From: Microbacteriaceae bacterium
Lineage (GTDB): Bacteria > Actinomycetota > Actinomycetes > Actinomycetales > Microbacteriaceae
Assembly (NCBI GenBank): GCA_025352325.1
Contig: JANXTR010000037.1
Location: 1-64,000, forward strand
Length of the DNA: 64,000 nucleotides
Direction: 5' to 3'
Of this stretch, positions 49,934 through 60,368 are shown one piece after another (the first letter of the stretch is position 1; each line of letters starts with the position of its first letter). The notes beneath the pieces were generated by a model that saw only the letters and a list, made by a program, of their open reading frames with translations, was not told the origin of the DNA and searched no databases. The translations under genes and the position numbers were made by a program.

Positions 49934-51874
49934 ATGTCATTGCTGGACGGGATCACGACCCCGAGAGACCTGGATGGGCTCAGCCGCGAGCAGCTCACCC
50001 AGCTCGCCGAGGAGATCCGCACCTTCCTGATCACCCAGGTCTCGAAGACCGGGGGACACCTCGGCCCGAACCTCGGCGTCGTCGAACTGACCATGGCGAT
50101 CCACCGGGTCTTCGACTCCCCGAACGACGCGCTCGTCTTCGACACCGGCCACCAGAGCTACGTCCACAAGCTGTTGACGGGCCGCCACGACTTCTCCCGA
50201 CTGCGCATGAAGGGCGGCCTCGCCGGCTACCCGCAGCGCTCCGAGTCGGTGCACGACATCGTCGAGAGCTCACACGCGTCCAGTTCGCTGAGCTGGGCGG
50301 ACGGGATCTCGCGCGCCTTCACGATGACGGGCCAGAACGATCGCTACGTGGTCGCGGTCGTCGGCGATGGGGCCCTCACCGGCGGGATGACGTGGGAGGC
50401 GCTCAACAACATCTCCGACGACAACAACCGTCGCCTCGTTATCGTCGTCAACGACAACGGCCGCTCGTATGCGCCGACCATCGGCGGCATGGCGCGCTTC
50501 CTCAACACCGTGCGCACCCGGCGCGGTTACCGCGACCTCTACCGCAGCAGCGAGCGGCTGTTCGCCCGTTTCGGAGCTCCCGGCCGCGCGATCTACCGTG
50601 GAACCCGCGGCGCCATGCACGGATTCCTTGCCCGCTTCAGCAACAACGAGGCGCTCTACTCGAACCTCGACATCAAATACATCGGGCCGATCCACGGGCA
50701 CGACCTGCCGGCACTCGAAGAGGCCCTGAAGCAGGCCAAGAACTACGAGGCACCGGTGATCGTGCACGTCATCACCGAGAAGGGCCACGGTTATGAGCCG
50801 GCCGTTGCGGATGTCGCCGATCAGTTCCACGCGGTCGGCCAGATCGACCCCGAGACCGGCGAGCCGATCGAGCACGCGAGTCGGCCGTCCTGGACCTCGG
50901 TCTTCGCCGACGAGATCGTCGAGCTCGCCGATCGCAACCCGAGGATCGTCGGGATCACGGCGGCCATGCTCCGCCCTACCGGCCTGCACCGCCTCGCCGA
51001 GAAGTACCCGAGCCGCGTCTTCGACGTCGGGATCGCCGAGCAGCACGCCGTCACGAGCGCGGCAGGTCTCGCCTTCGGGGGGTTGCACCCGGTTGTCGCG
51101 CTGTATGCAACTTTTGTGAATCGCGCCTTCGACCAGGTGCTGATGGATGTCGCGCTCCACAAGGCCGGCGTGACGTTCGTGCTCGACCGCGCGGGCGTGA
51201 CCGGCCCCGATGGACCGAGCCACCACGGCATGTGGGACCTGGCGATCCTGCAGGCCGTCCCGGGTATCCGGATCGCCGCCCCGCGCGATGCCGAACGCCT
51301 GCGTGAGGAGCTCGCCGAAGCGGTCGCCGTCGATGACGCCCCGACCGTGCTGCGCTTCTCCAAGGGCACTGTCGGCAACGAGTTCGAGGCGATGCGACGC
51401 ACCGCCGACGGCGTCGACGTGCTGCGGGAGGCCCCGCATCGCGACGTGCTGATCGTGGCGGTTGGCCCGATGGTCAAGCTCGCCCTCCAGGTCGCCGAGC
51501 GTCTCGGCGCCCAGGGCATTGGAGCGACAGTGATCGACCCGCGCTGGGTGATCCCCGTGTCGCCGAGCATCATCGAGCTCGCCGCCCAGCACCGCCTGGT
51601 CGTGACCATCGAGGATGGGATTCGGGTCGGCGGTATCGGCACGCGCATCCGCCAGGAGCTGCGCGCGGCAGGGGTGGATACCGCCGTCGACGAACTGGGA
51701 CTGCCCGACGAGTTCATCCCGCAGGCCTCGCGCGAGGAGATCCTGGCCGATGTGGGGCTCACCGATCAGCAGATCGCTCGCGACATCGTCTCCCAGGTGC
51801 TCGGCCAGCGCATCCCGGTGGCTCGACCGCTACCCGAGGACGCCGAGAGCCGCGTCGAGGCGCACGAGCTCTAG
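49934..51874 (+). CDS. dxs: 1-deoxy-D-xylulose-5-phosphate synthase
   Basis: Condenses pyruvate and glyceraldehyde-3-phosphate, the first step of the MEP isoprenoid pathway. The 646-residue ThDP enzyme has GGHLGPNLGVVELTMAIHRV, DTGHQSYVHKLLTGR, the ThDP motif VGDGALTGGMTWEALNNI, IKYIGPIHGHDL, DVGIAEQHAVTSAAGLA and DGPSHHGMWDLA. Length and motifs are normal. The stretch upstream (49789-49933) has no gene. Confidence 0.98.
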   Translation: MSLLDGITTPRDLDGLSREQLTQLAEEIRTFLITQVSKTGGHLGPNLGVVELTMAIHRVFDSPNDALVFDTGHQSYVHKLLTGRHDFSRLRMKGGLAGYPQRSESVHDIVESSHASSSLSWADGISRAFTMTGQNDRYVVAVVGDGALTGGMTWEALNNISDDNNRRLVIVVNDNGRSYAPTIGGMARFLNTVRTRRGYRDLYRSSERLFARFGAPGRAIYRGTRGAMHGFLARFSNNEALYSNLDIKYIGPIHGHDLPALEEALKQAKNYEAPVIVHVITEKGHGYEPAVADVADQFHAVGQIDPETGEPIEHASRPSWTSVFADEIVELADRNPRIVGITAAMLRPTGLHRLAEKYPSRVFDVGIAEQHAVTSAAGLAFGGLHPVVALYATFVNRAFDQVLMDVALHKAGVTFVLDRAGVTGPDGPSHHGMWDLAILQAVPGIRIAAPRDAERLREELAEAVAVDDAPTVLRFSKGTVGNEFEAMRRTADGVDVLREAPHRDVLIVAVGPMVKLALQVAERLGAQGIGATVIDPRWVIPVSPSIIELAAQHRLVVTIEDGIRVGGIGTRIRQELRAAGVDTAVDELGLPDEFIPQASREEILADVGLTDQQIARDIVSQVLGQRIPVARPLPEDAESRVEAHEL

Positions 51875-51901
51875 AGTTCCCAGCTTGGTCATCGCTTCGG
51901 T

Positions 51902-51932
51902 TTGACTTCGAGCGCGCTTGAAGTTCTACGGT
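51902..51932 (+). promoter_or_regulatory. MerR-type promoter with 19-bp spacer and dyad operator
   Basis: TTGACT (-35, 51902-51907) and TACGGT (-10, 51927-51932) are 19 bp apart, the overlong spacing that MerR regulators correct. A 20-bp dyad ACTTCGAGCG/CGCTTGAAGT (51905-51924, one mismatched pair) fills the spacer. The predicted transcript starts at about the ATG 51939, so it would be leaderless. Confidence 0.8.
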
Positions 51933-51938
51933 GAGGAC

Positions 51939-52182
51939 ATGACCATCACTGCGCGTCCTGAGACAGGCGGAGTCGCGATGTCCATCTCGACCATGGCCGC
52001 CGCGACCGGGCTCACCACCTCCACTCTGCGCTACTACGAGCAGGAGGGGTTGCTGCTCGCGCATCCGGACCGCGCCTCGAGCACCCACCGCCGCTACCCG
52101 CCCTCGATGGTCACCTGGCTGGCCTTCATCACGAAGCTGCCATCGACTACAAGATCTCCAGCTATGAAAGGTTCCCCACGAA

Positions 52183-52186
<4 letters not shown>
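51939..52186 (+). pseudogene. MerR-family regulator with an internal deletion
   Basis: The frame from ATG 51939 encodes a MerR DNA-binding half: MSISTMAAATGLTTSTLRYY, EQEGLLLAHP, HRRYPPSMVTWLAFITKL. The dimerisation helix that should follow is missing: after about 52138 the sequence jumps to the family's C-terminal end AIDYKISSYERFPTK in another frame, stopping at TGA 52184-52186, which overlaps the next gene's ATG (ATGA). A deletion of roughly 60 codons, with a frameshift, explains this. The product would not dimerise normally, so regulation is probably lost or altered. Confidence 0.8.
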
Positions 52187-53154
<968 letters not shown>

Positions 53155-53284
53155 CGCGGCACGCGAGCTCTGATGTCCGCGGGTGGTGGTATCAGTGTGG
53201 ACACTGTGAACATCTCAGCACTTCTGCTGGATCTCCCCCCGCTTCCGACGTCGTGAGCGACGCGTCCGACCCCCTGGAGGAATC
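53155..53284. promoter_or_regulatory. Spacer before the DHA2 exporter
   Basis: No gene. CTGGAGGAATC directly precedes the MFS ATG as a good Shine-Dalgarno. No operator was identified. Confidence 0.4.
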
Positions 53285-54781
53285 ATGACCCAGACTGCCA
53301 TCACCGAGTCCACCGCCCACGCCGAGGGCCGTCTCGATTCGCGATCCCGCAGCGCGATCGCCCTGCTCCTTGCCGCCGTCTTCGTCGTCTTCCTGAACGA
53401 GACCTTCCTCAGCGTCGCCCTCACCGACATCGACAACGACCTCGGAATCTCACCGACCCTCGGGCAGTGGCTGTCGACCGGGTTCGCCCTGACGATGGCG
53501 GTCGTGATCCCCATCACCGGATGGCTGCTCCAGCGCCTCAACACGCGACCGGTGTTCATCGCCGCGATGAGCCTGTTCACGATCGGGACCCTGGTCGCGG
53601 CGACCGCACCCGGGTTCGGCGTGCTGCTGCTCGGGCGCGTCATCCAGGCCTCCGGGACCGCGATCATGATGCCGCTGATGATGACGACGATCATGTCGCT
53701 CGTGCCGCCGCAGTCGTTGGGGCGGATGATGGGGCGCATCTCGATCGTCATGTCGGTGGCTCCGGCCGTGGGGCCCACGATCTCCGGATTCCTGCTCCCG
53801 CTCGTGCACTGGCGTGGGCTGTTCTGGGTGATGCTGCCGATCGCGGTCGCGATGCTGATCCTCGGCATCCTGCGGGTGCCCAACGTGTCGGAGCCGCGCA
53901 AGGTGCCGCTGGACGTCCTCTCGGTAGTCCTGTCCGCCTTCGCCTTCAGCGGGATCGTGTACGGGTTGAGCACCCTCGGTCAGGCGGCGGAGGGATCCGC
54001 CGCGCTGCCGTCCTGGATCCCGCTGACCATCGGAGCGGTCTTCCTTCTGGTCTTCATCCTGCGTCAGCTGCGGCTGCAGCGCCGGGATGCGGCTCTCCTC
54101 GATCTGCGCACCTTCACCTCGCGCACCTTCACCATGTCGGAGACCATGCTCGCCGTGAGCATGGTCGCCCTGTTCGGCACGATCATCGTGCTGCCGCTGT
54201 ACATGCAGAACGTGCTCAACCAGAGCACCGTCGTGATCGGGCTGACCCTGCTGCCCGGCGGGCTGCTCATGGGACTCATGGGGCCGGTGGTCGGTCGGCT
54301 GTATGACCGATTCGGACCCGCCCCCCTGGTCATCCCGGGTGCAGTGATTGTAAGCGGTGTCTTCTGGTCATTCGCGTTCCTGAGCACCACGACACCGGTC
54401 TGGCTGATCATCGTGGCGTATCTGGCGCTCAGCCTGGGCCTGGCTTTCCTGTTCACGCCGCTCTTCACCTCCGCGCTCGGCGCGCTGCCCCCGCACCTCT
54501 ACTCGCACGGCAGCGCGACGTTGGCGACCATTCAGCAGGTCGCCGGCGCCGCGGGCACCGCGATCTTCATCGCGTTCCTGGCGATCGGCACGGCGAACGG
54601 TCACGCGGAGGGCCTCGGCGACGCGGCATCCATCGCGAACGGCGTGCGACTCGCCTTCCTGGTGGGAGCGATCGTGTCGCTCGCCGCTCTGGTGCTCGCG
54701 TTCTTCGTCCGAAAGCCAGCGACCCCCGAGATCTCCGAGGGCGAGCTTACGGGTCGCGACGAGGTCGCCGCGCCGCACTAG
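53285..54781 (+). CDS. DHA2-family (14-TM) MFS drug exporter
   Basis: A 498-residue MFS protein with about 14 transmembrane helices. NETFLSVALTDIDNDLGISP in helix 1 and the following loop (QWLSTGFALTMAVVIPITGW, LQRLNTRPVFI) match the EmrB/QacA-type DHA2 family, which exports drugs by proton antiport. The substrate cannot be predicted. The neighbouring aldo/keto reductase suggests a detoxification context (inference). Confidence 0.92.
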   Translation: MTQTAITESTAHAEGRLDSRSRSAIALLLAAVFVVFLNETFLSVALTDIDNDLGISPTLGQWLSTGFALTMAVVIPITGWLLQRLNTRPVFIAAMSLFTIGTLVAATAPGFGVLLLGRVIQASGTAIMMPLMMTTIMSLVPPQSLGRMMGRISIVMSVAPAVGPTISGFLLPLVHWRGLFWVMLPIAVAMLILGILRVPNVSEPRKVPLDVLSVVLSAFAFSGIVYGLSTLGQAAEGSAALPSWIPLTIGAVFLLVFILRQLRLQRRDAALLDLRTFTSRTFTMSETMLAVSMVALFGTIIVLPLYMQNVLNQSTVVIGLTLLPGGLLMGLMGPVVGRLYDRFGPAPLVIPGAVIVSGVFWSFAFLSTTTPVWLIIVAYLALSLGLAFLFTPLFTSALGALPPHLYSHGSATLATIQQVAGAAGTAIFIAFLAIGTANGHAEGLGDAASIANGVRLAFLVGAIVSLAALVLAFFVRKPATPEISEGELTGRDEVAAPH

Positions 54782-54793
54782 GAGCGCGGCGCG

Positions 54794-54842
54794 GGGGCCC
54801 TCCGCAGTGGGGCCCTCCGCAACGGGGCCCTCCGCAACGGGG
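54794..54842. repeat. Three tandem copies of a 15-bp GC-rich unit
   Basis: GGGGCCCTCCGCAAC is repeated at 54794, 54809 and 54824 (the first ending AGT), followed by a partial GGGGT, filling the space between the exporter stop and the fadB stop. Each unit contains the palindrome GGGCCC. It may act as a terminator or be simple slippage. Confidence 0.85.
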
Positions 54843-57008
54843 TCAGGCCACTCCGACGATCAGCGGCTGGTGGAAAGTTGCGCCGAAGACTCGCTCGCTC
54901 GCTCCGACCCGGTCGAGGTACGGGGTGGCACCGCCCATCTGGAAGGGCCATCCGGCTCCGAGGATGAGGCAGAGGTCGATGTCCTCGGGCGCCGCGACGA
55001 CGTGCTCGTCCAGCATTCGGTGGATCTCATCAGCCAGGCCGTCCTCGACCCGCGTGCGCAGCTGCTCCGCAGTGAAGGGCGTCGCGCCCTGTGGCACGTG
55101 CTTCTTCACGATGGCGAGGGCCTTCAGGTCGTAGCCGGTGACCTTGCCCTTCGCGTCCTTCGACAGCAGGTGGCCGTACTCGGCGAGCTCGTCGAGCGCC
55201 GGGCTGACGAAGAAGCGGTCCGGGAACGCGTCGTGGTGCGTGTGCAGCACGTGGGAGCCGATCTGCAGTCCGACCAGCTCCATGAGGGCGAACGGGTCCA
55301 TAGGCAGCCCGAACGGTCGAACAGCCTCGATGACGGTCTCAGGAGAGGTCCCGTTCTCGATCGCGTTCATCGCCTCACCCAGCAGCTTGGCCAGGATGCG
55401 ATTCACCACGAATCCGGGAGTGTCGGTCGTGATCACGGCGTTCTTTCTCAGCGCGGCCGCCGTCACCATTGCGGTGCTGAGCGCCTCGTCCGTCGTCTTT
55501 GCGGTCTTGACGACCTCGATCAACAGCATGACCGCGACCGGGTTGAAGAAGTGGAAGCCGACCACGCGCTCGGGGTGCTTCAGCTTCGCGCCGATCTGCT
55601 CGACCGACAGCGAGGAGGTGTTGGTGGCGAGGATCGCGTCGTCGGCGACGTACTGCTCGACGTCGGCGAAGACCTTCTGTTTGACGCTCAACTCCTCGAA
55701 GACGGCCTCGATGACCCAGTCGCAGTCCGCGAAGTCCCGCTTATCGGTCGTGCCGGTGACCAGGGCCTTGAGTCGGTTGGTTTCGTCGACGCTGATGCGA
55801 CCCTTTGCGAGCAGCTGGTCGATCTCACTGTGGATGTACTCGAGGCCCTTGTCGACGCGCGACTGGTCGAGGTCGGTGATTACCACCGGCACCTTGAGGC
55901 GGCGGACGAAGAGCAGCGCGAACTGGCGCGCCATCAAGCCGGCGCCGATGACGCCCACCTTGCCGACCTTCTTGGCGAGTGCCTTGTCCGGCGCTCCGAC
56001 CGGGCGCTTGGCGCGCTTCTGCACGAGATCGAAGGAGTAGATGCTCGCTCTGAACTGGTCGCCCGAGATGAGGTCGGCCAGCGCCTGGTCCTCGGCCGCG
56101 AAGGCATCCTTCTTGCTGGAGTTCTTGGCGGCCTTGAGCAGGGCGAGGGCGCGATACGGGCTCAGCGCCACCCGGCCGAGTCGACTCGCAATCGTCTTGT
56201 CAGCGAGCCCGATGGCGACATCCCACTTGACGGCGCGCTCGAGGCGACCCGGCTCGTTCGCCCGCTTGACCCTGATCGCGCCGGTGAGCACGCCATCCGT
56301 CCACTTCAGCGAATCCTCGAGGAAGTTGACCGACGCGAAGATCGCGTCGGCGATGCCCAGGTCGAAGGCCTTCTTGCCGGTGAGCATCGTGTTGGTCTTG
56401 AGCGGATTCGAGACGACGACCTCGAGGGCGCCCTCGATTCCGATCAGGTTGGGCAGCAGGTAGGCACCGCCCCAGCCCGGGATGATCCCGAGGAAGACCT
56501 CGGGCAGTGCGAACACGGGCACGGTCGCGTCGATCGTGCGGTACGTCGCGTTGAGCCCGATCTCGACGCCGCCGCCGAGAGCCAGACCGTTGGTGTAGAC
56601 GAACGACGGCACGCCCAGCTCGCCGAGGCGGCCGAGGGCGGAGTGGCCGAGCTGGGCCATGAGCAGGCCGATGTTGCGGCTCGGCAGCTCGCCGGCACGT
56701 GACAGGTCGGCACCGGCGGCCAGGATGAACTGCTTGCCGGTGACGGCGACCGCGTCGATCTCCTTCGCGGCGGCACGGGCCGTGAGGGCGTCGAGCACGC
56801 CTGCCAGCTCGAGGAGCGTCGCCGGTCCGAGGGTGTTGGGGCGGGTGTAGTCGCGTCCGTTGTCGAGCGTGATGAGCGCGAGGCATTTGCCGCTCGGCAG
56901 GGTGATGTCTCGTACGTAGGAGTGCGTAACTACCTCGTCCGGGTCAAGCGCGACGAGCGGCGAGAAGTCGATGCCCGCGTACTGGGCGATCGCCGATTCG
57001 GCCGCCAT
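54843..57008 (-). CDS. fadB: Fatty acid beta-oxidation complex, alpha subunit (enoyl-CoA hydratase/3-hydroxyacyl-CoA dehydrogenase)
   Basis: The 721-residue bifunctional enzyme has an N-terminal crotonase domain (ALITLDNGRDYTRPNTLG, VTGKQFILAAGADLSRAGEL oxyanion region, NGLALGGGVEIGL, PEVFLGIIPGWGG) and a 3-hydroxyacyl-CoA dehydrogenase domain (VGKVGVIGAGLMARQFALLF from about residue 345; ATNTSSLSVEQI; VVGFHFFNPVAVM; TPGFVVNRILAKLLGEAMNA). ATG 57008 is chosen because the TGA of fadA overlaps it by one base. It forms the trifunctional operon with fadA. Confidence 0.95.
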   Translation of the reverse strand: MAAESAIAQYAGIDFSPLVALDPDEVVTHSYVRDITLPSGKCLALITLDNGRDYTRPNTLGPATLLELAGVLDALTARAAAKEIDAVAVTGKQFILAAGADLSRAGELPSRNIGLLMAQLGHSALGRLGELGVPSFVYTNGLALGGGVEIGLNATYRTIDATVPVFALPEVFLGIIPGWGGAYLLPNLIGIEGALEVVVSNPLKTNTMLTGKKAFDLGIADAIFASVNFLEDSLKWTDGVLTGAIRVKRANEPGRLERAVKWDVAIGLADKTIASRLGRVALSPYRALALLKAAKNSSKKDAFAAEDQALADLISGDQFRASIYSFDLVQKRAKRPVGAPDKALAKKVGKVGVIGAGLMARQFALLFVRRLKVPVVITDLDQSRVDKGLEYIHSEIDQLLAKGRISVDETNRLKALVTGTTDKRDFADCDWVIEAVFEELSVKQKVFADVEQYVADDAILATNTSSLSVEQIGAKLKHPERVVGFHFFNPVAVMLLIEVVKTAKTTDEALSTAMVTAAALRKNAVITTDTPGFVVNRILAKLLGEAMNAIENGTSPETVIEAVRPFGLPMDPFALMELVGLQIGSHVLHTHHDAFPDRFFVSPALDELAEYGHLLSKDAKGKVTGYDLKALAIVKKHVPQGATPFTAEQLRTRVEDGLADEIHRMLDEHVVAAPEDIDLCLILGAGWPFQMGGATPYLDRVGASERVFGATFHQPLIVGVA

Positions 57009-58210
57009 CACTTGCGACCCTTGCCGGTGAAGTGCGGGTTCTCCCAGATGATCGACCCGCCCTGACCGAGGCCGACGCACATCGCGGTAAGGCCGTACCG
57101 CACCTCGCGGTGCTCCTCGAACTGTCGGGCAAGCTGGATCATCAGGCGGACGCCGGAGGAGGCGAGCGGATGCCCGATCGCGATCGCACCGCCCCACGGG
57201 TTGACGCGGGGGTCCTCATCGTCGACGCCGAAGTGGTCGAGGAACGACAGCACCTGCACCGAGAAGGCCTCGTTGAGCTCGAACAGGCCGATGTCGGTGA
57301 TGGAGAGGCCCGCCTTGCGGAGCGCCTTCTCGGTGCTCGGAACCGGGCCGAGGCCCATGACCTCGGGCTCGACGCCGGCGAACGCGAAACTCACCATGCG
57401 CATTTTGACGCCGAGGTTGAGCTCCTTCGCCGCGGCCTCGCTCGCGAGGAGCGACACGGCGGCGCCGTCGGTGAGAGGGGAGGAGTTGCCCGCGGTCACG
57501 CGTCCGTGGGAGCGGAACGGCGTCTTGAGCGCCGCGAGACCCTCCATGGTGGTCTCGGGGCGCATCCCCTCGTCTTGGGTTGCGAGGCCCCATCCGGCTT
57601 CGCTGCTGATCGCGACGGGGATGAGGTCGGGCTGGATCTTGCCAGCCGCGTAGGCGGCCGCCACCCTCTGCTGGCTGCGCATGCCGTAGCGGTCCGCACG
57701 CTCCTTGGTGAGCGCGGGGAAGCGGTCGTGCAGGTTCTCGGCGGTGCTGCCCATGGCGAGCGCTGCCGGGTCCACCAGCTTCTCGGCGACAAAGCGCGGG
57801 TTCACATCGGCACCGAACCCCATCGGGTGGCGACCCATGTGCTCGACACCGCCCGCGAGCCCGATGTCGTAGGCGCCGTAGCCGATGGCCGCGCCGATCG
57901 TCGAGACGGTGGTCATGGCGCCCGCACACATGCGGTCGAGGGCATATCCGGGAACGCTGAGCGGCAGGCCGGCGAGGATGGCCGCCGTGCGACCGAGGGT
58001 CAGACCCTGGTCGCCCATCTGCGTTGTTGCCGCGATCCCGACATCGTCGATGCGGGCGGGCGGCAGGTTCGGGTTGCGCTCCAACAGGCCGACCATGGCC
58101 TTCACGATCAGGTCGTCAGCACGGGTGTTCCAGTACTGTCCCTTCTCGCCCGCCCGACCGAACGGGGTGCGGACCCCATCCACGAAGACGACTTCTGCTC
58201 TCTCGGCCAC
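57008..58210 (-). CDS. fadA: Acetyl-CoA acyltransferase (thiolase)
   Basis: Cleaves 3-ketoacyl-CoA to acetyl-CoA and a shortened acyl-CoA. The 400-residue thiolase has the nucleophile C95 (LDRMCAGAM), H347 (AIGHPLASSG) and C378 (MCVGLGQGGS). GTG 58210 follows GGAGG by four bases and starts VAERAEVVFVDGVRTPFG, the thiolase N-terminus; an ATG 24 bases upstream has no homology. It is the first gene of the fadAB operon; the 58211-58319 spacer holds no other feature. Confidence 0.95.
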   Translation of the reverse strand: MAERAEVVFVDGVRTPFGRAGEKGQYWNTRADDLIVKAMVGLLERNPNLPPARIDDVGIAATTQMGDQGLTLGRTAAILAGLPLSVPGYALDRMCAGAMTTVSTIGAAIGYGAYDIGLAGGVEHMGRHPMGFGADVNPRFVAEKLVDPAALAMGSTAENLHDRFPALTKERADRYGMRSQQRVAAAYAAGKIQPDLIPVAISSEAGWGLATQDEGMRPETTMEGLAALKTPFRSHGRVTAGNSSPLTDGAAVSLLASEAAAKELNLGVKMRMVSFAFAGVEPEVMGLGPVPSTEKALRKAGLSITDIGLFELNEAFSVQVLSFLDHFGVDDEDPRVNPWGGAIAIGHPLASSGVRLMIQLARQFEEHREVRYGLTAMCVGLGQGGSIIWENPHFTGKGRK

Positions 58211-58319
58211 GATGCCTCCACTTGTGTTCATCAAACGATCCGAGGCAGCACGTTACGCGCTGAGAACCTGGGACGCTGACCAGCCTAGGCAGGCTCAGGA
58301 AGAGCTCGGAATCCTTTGA

Positions 58320-59714
58320 TCATTCCGACGAAGCGGCCTCGGACGGCTGCTCCGGGCTTTGTTCGGGTTCCACAAAGGCATCGGCGATGACCTGTGCGGT
58401 TGCATCAACCTGCCAGGGGCGCGCTCCGAGAGCGACTAGGGCCTGCGCGACACCCGCGGCATCGAACGGATCGGGGACGTTCCAGGCCACCCGGCGCAGC
58501 AGATCCGGGGTCAGCAGATTCTCCATCGGGATCTCCAACGCCTCCGAGATCTCGGTGACGGCCGCGCGCGCACGCTTCAGTCGGCCGTCGGCGGCGGGGT
58601 TCTTCTCGGCCCAGATGCGGGGCGGAGGAAGGGTGTCTGTCGGCGGCCGCAACTGCGGAATATCCGTCTCTTCGAGTCCGGACTGGATCGCGGCGAACCA
58701 GCGGTCGAGTTGGCTGCGGCTCGCGCGGCCGGTGAACTCCTTGAGGGCAGCCAGATCGCGCTTCGTCGCGGGAAGCACGCGCGCGGCGGCGGTGAGCGAG
58801 TTGTCCGGAACGAGGCGACCGGGTGCGGTGTCGATCTCGCGCGCGTAGTCGTCGCGGGCGATCCAGAGGGCGCGCGCGACCGCCAGGTTGCGGGTCTGCC
58901 GGAGCCCGTGGATGCCCGAGAGGCGCCGCCAGGGCTCCTCTCGCACGGGAGTCTCCCGAGCCAACACCGCGTCGAACTCCTGCCGGGCGATCTCGGTCTT
59001 GCCCGCGGCATCCAGGATCTCGCCGATCTTCTCGCGCAGTTCCGGCAGCAACTCGACATCGAGTGCGGCATAGACCAGCCAGCTCTGCGGCAGCGGGCGG
59101 GTCGACCAGTCGGCTGCGGAGTGCTCCTTGGCGAGATGGATGCCAAGCAGCTGCTCGACGACCGGTCCGAGTCCCACGCGCGGCAGGCCTGCCAGGCGTG
59201 CACCGAGTTCGGTGTCGAAGATGCGGCTCGGATCGAGGCCCACCTCGCGCAGGCACGCCAGATCCTGGCTGGCGGCGTGAAGGATCCACTCCTCGTGGGC
59301 CATCAGCGCTACCAGCTCCGAGAAGTCGCCGATCGCCGGCGGATCGAAGAGGAACGCACCCGATCCGCGACGGAAGATCTGGATCAGGTACGCGCGCTGC
59401 GAGTAGCGGAAGCCGGATGCCCGCTCGGCGTCGACAGCGAAGGGGCCCTCGCCCTCGGCGAGGCGCGCGACGGCGAAGAGGAACTCCTCGCGGTTGGCGA
59501 TCACATGCAGTGGCGCGTGGGGCGCCGGGTCGCGCAAGGCCTCGGCCAGGGAAGCCTCGATCGACGTCGACGTCGATCGAGGCTCCGGCGCCGCGGTCAC
59601 AACCGGCTCTGCCCCCGCCTCCGCCAGCGGGATCTCTTCCGGCGGCAAGAAGGGCTGCACCATCGGCTCCTGGCCGGGTCGGTCGGAGAACAGCGGGATG
59701 CGGCCGTCAGTCAC
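58320..59714 (-). CDS. RNase D-like 3'-5' exonuclease with HRDC domain
   Basis: A 464-residue DEDD-family exoribonuclease. After an extended N-terminus rich in Ala/Glu/Pro (about 1-60), the exonuclease domain has D95/E97 (AVDAERASG), D151 (ASQDLACL) and Y215/D219 (VYAALDVEL), the DEDDy set. HRDC-type helices (RNLAVARALWIARDDYARE, ...ALKEFTGRASRSQLDRW) follow. It would trim structured RNA 3' ends. A perfect 32-bp palindrome lies within the 5' coding region. The start overlaps the DUF3000 stop by eight bases. Confidence 0.93.
   Translation of the reverse strand: MTDGRIPLFSDRPGQEPMVQPFLPPEEIPLAEAGAEPVVTAAPEPRSTSTSIEASLAEALRDPAPHAPLHVIANREEFLFAVARLAEGEGPFAVDAERASGFRYSQRAYLIQIFRRGSGAFLFDPPAIGDFSELVALMAHEEWILHAASQDLACLREVGLDPSRIFDTELGARLAGLPRVGLGPVVEQLLGIHLAKEHSAADWSTRPLPQSWLVYAALDVELLPELREKIGEILDAAGKTEIARQEFDAVLARETPVREEPWRRLSGIHGLRQTRNLAVARALWIARDDYAREIDTAPGRLVPDNSLTAAARVLPATKRDLAALKEFTGRASRSQLDRWFAAIQSGLEETDIPQLRPPTDTLPPPRIWAEKNPAADGRLKRARAAVTEISEALEIPMENLLTPDLLRRVAWNVPDPFDAAGVAQALVALGARPWQVDATAQVIADAFVEPEQSPEQPSEAASSE
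59553..59584. repeat. Perfect 32-bp palindrome inside the RNase D-like gene
   Basis: The half-site AGCCTCGATCGACGTC is followed at once by its exact reverse complement. It covers codons 44-54, in the non-conserved N-terminal linker. As mRNA it would form a 16-bp stem (minus a small loop). Confidence 0.97.
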
Positions 59715-60303
59715 GCGACGCCCGGATGTCGGGGAGCAGGCTGACCGCGTCGGCGGTCGGCGGCAGGCCGGCCAGCTGGCAGACGAGGTCGCTCCAGCCC
59801 TCCACGTGCGCGGCGAAGTCGAGATCGGACGGGGTCCAGGACGCCCGGATCTCGAGCTGTGCGCCGTCGCTCTGGCCCGACAGCTCGCCGAAGCCGGTGG
59901 ACAGCACCTTCGTCGCGGTGCCGGAGGCCGAGTGGTAGTCCGCCGTGCGCAGGTCGAGCGCGTCGATCAGCCACGACCATGCCACCTCGGCGACGAAGGG
60001 GTCGAGCCCGATGTCGGTCTCGAGGGGGGCCTGCGCGAAGCACACGATCCGGAACGCCCCGCCCCAGGCCTCGGGCTCCTCAGGGTCGTAAAGCAGCACG
60101 AACCGACCGGTGCCGAGCACCGAGTCGAGTCCGTGCCGTTGAGGGTGCACGTCACCGGCCAGGGCGATCGCGTACGGCGCCATCCCGGTTGGGGCGGCGA
60201 TCTCAGAGAGTTCGAGCTCGGGGCGAGCCGTTGCATGCCGCACCGAGGCGATGGCCAACTCGAAGGGAGCCGGCATCGGGGAGCCTGATGCGCTTTCGGA
60301 CAC
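59707..60303 (-). CDS. DUF3000 protein
   Basis: A 198-residue actinobacterial DUF3000 protein: PFELAIASVRHATARPELEL, IAAPTGMAPYAIALAGDV, GRFVLLYDPEEPEAWGGAFR, IVCFAQAPLETDIG, and VAWSWLIDAL. It is always found with the RNase D-like gene in actinobacteria, and here they overlap by eight bases, so they form an operon. Function unknown. Confidence 0.93.
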   Translation of the reverse strand: MSESASGSPMPAPFELAIASVRHATARPELELSEIAAPTGMAPYAIALAGDVHPQRHGLDSVLGTGRFVLLYDPEEPEAWGGAFRIVCFAQAPLETDIGLDPFVAEVAWSWLIDALDLRTADYHSASGTATKVLSTGFGELSGQSDGAQLEIRASWTPSDLDFAAHVEGWSDLVCQLAGLPPTADAVSLLPDIRASRD

Positions 60304-60368
60304 GTCTGCAGACTATGGTTTTTGGTGAGCTGGCGCCGCGTGCCACGCGGCAGATCAGGGGAGTCGAG

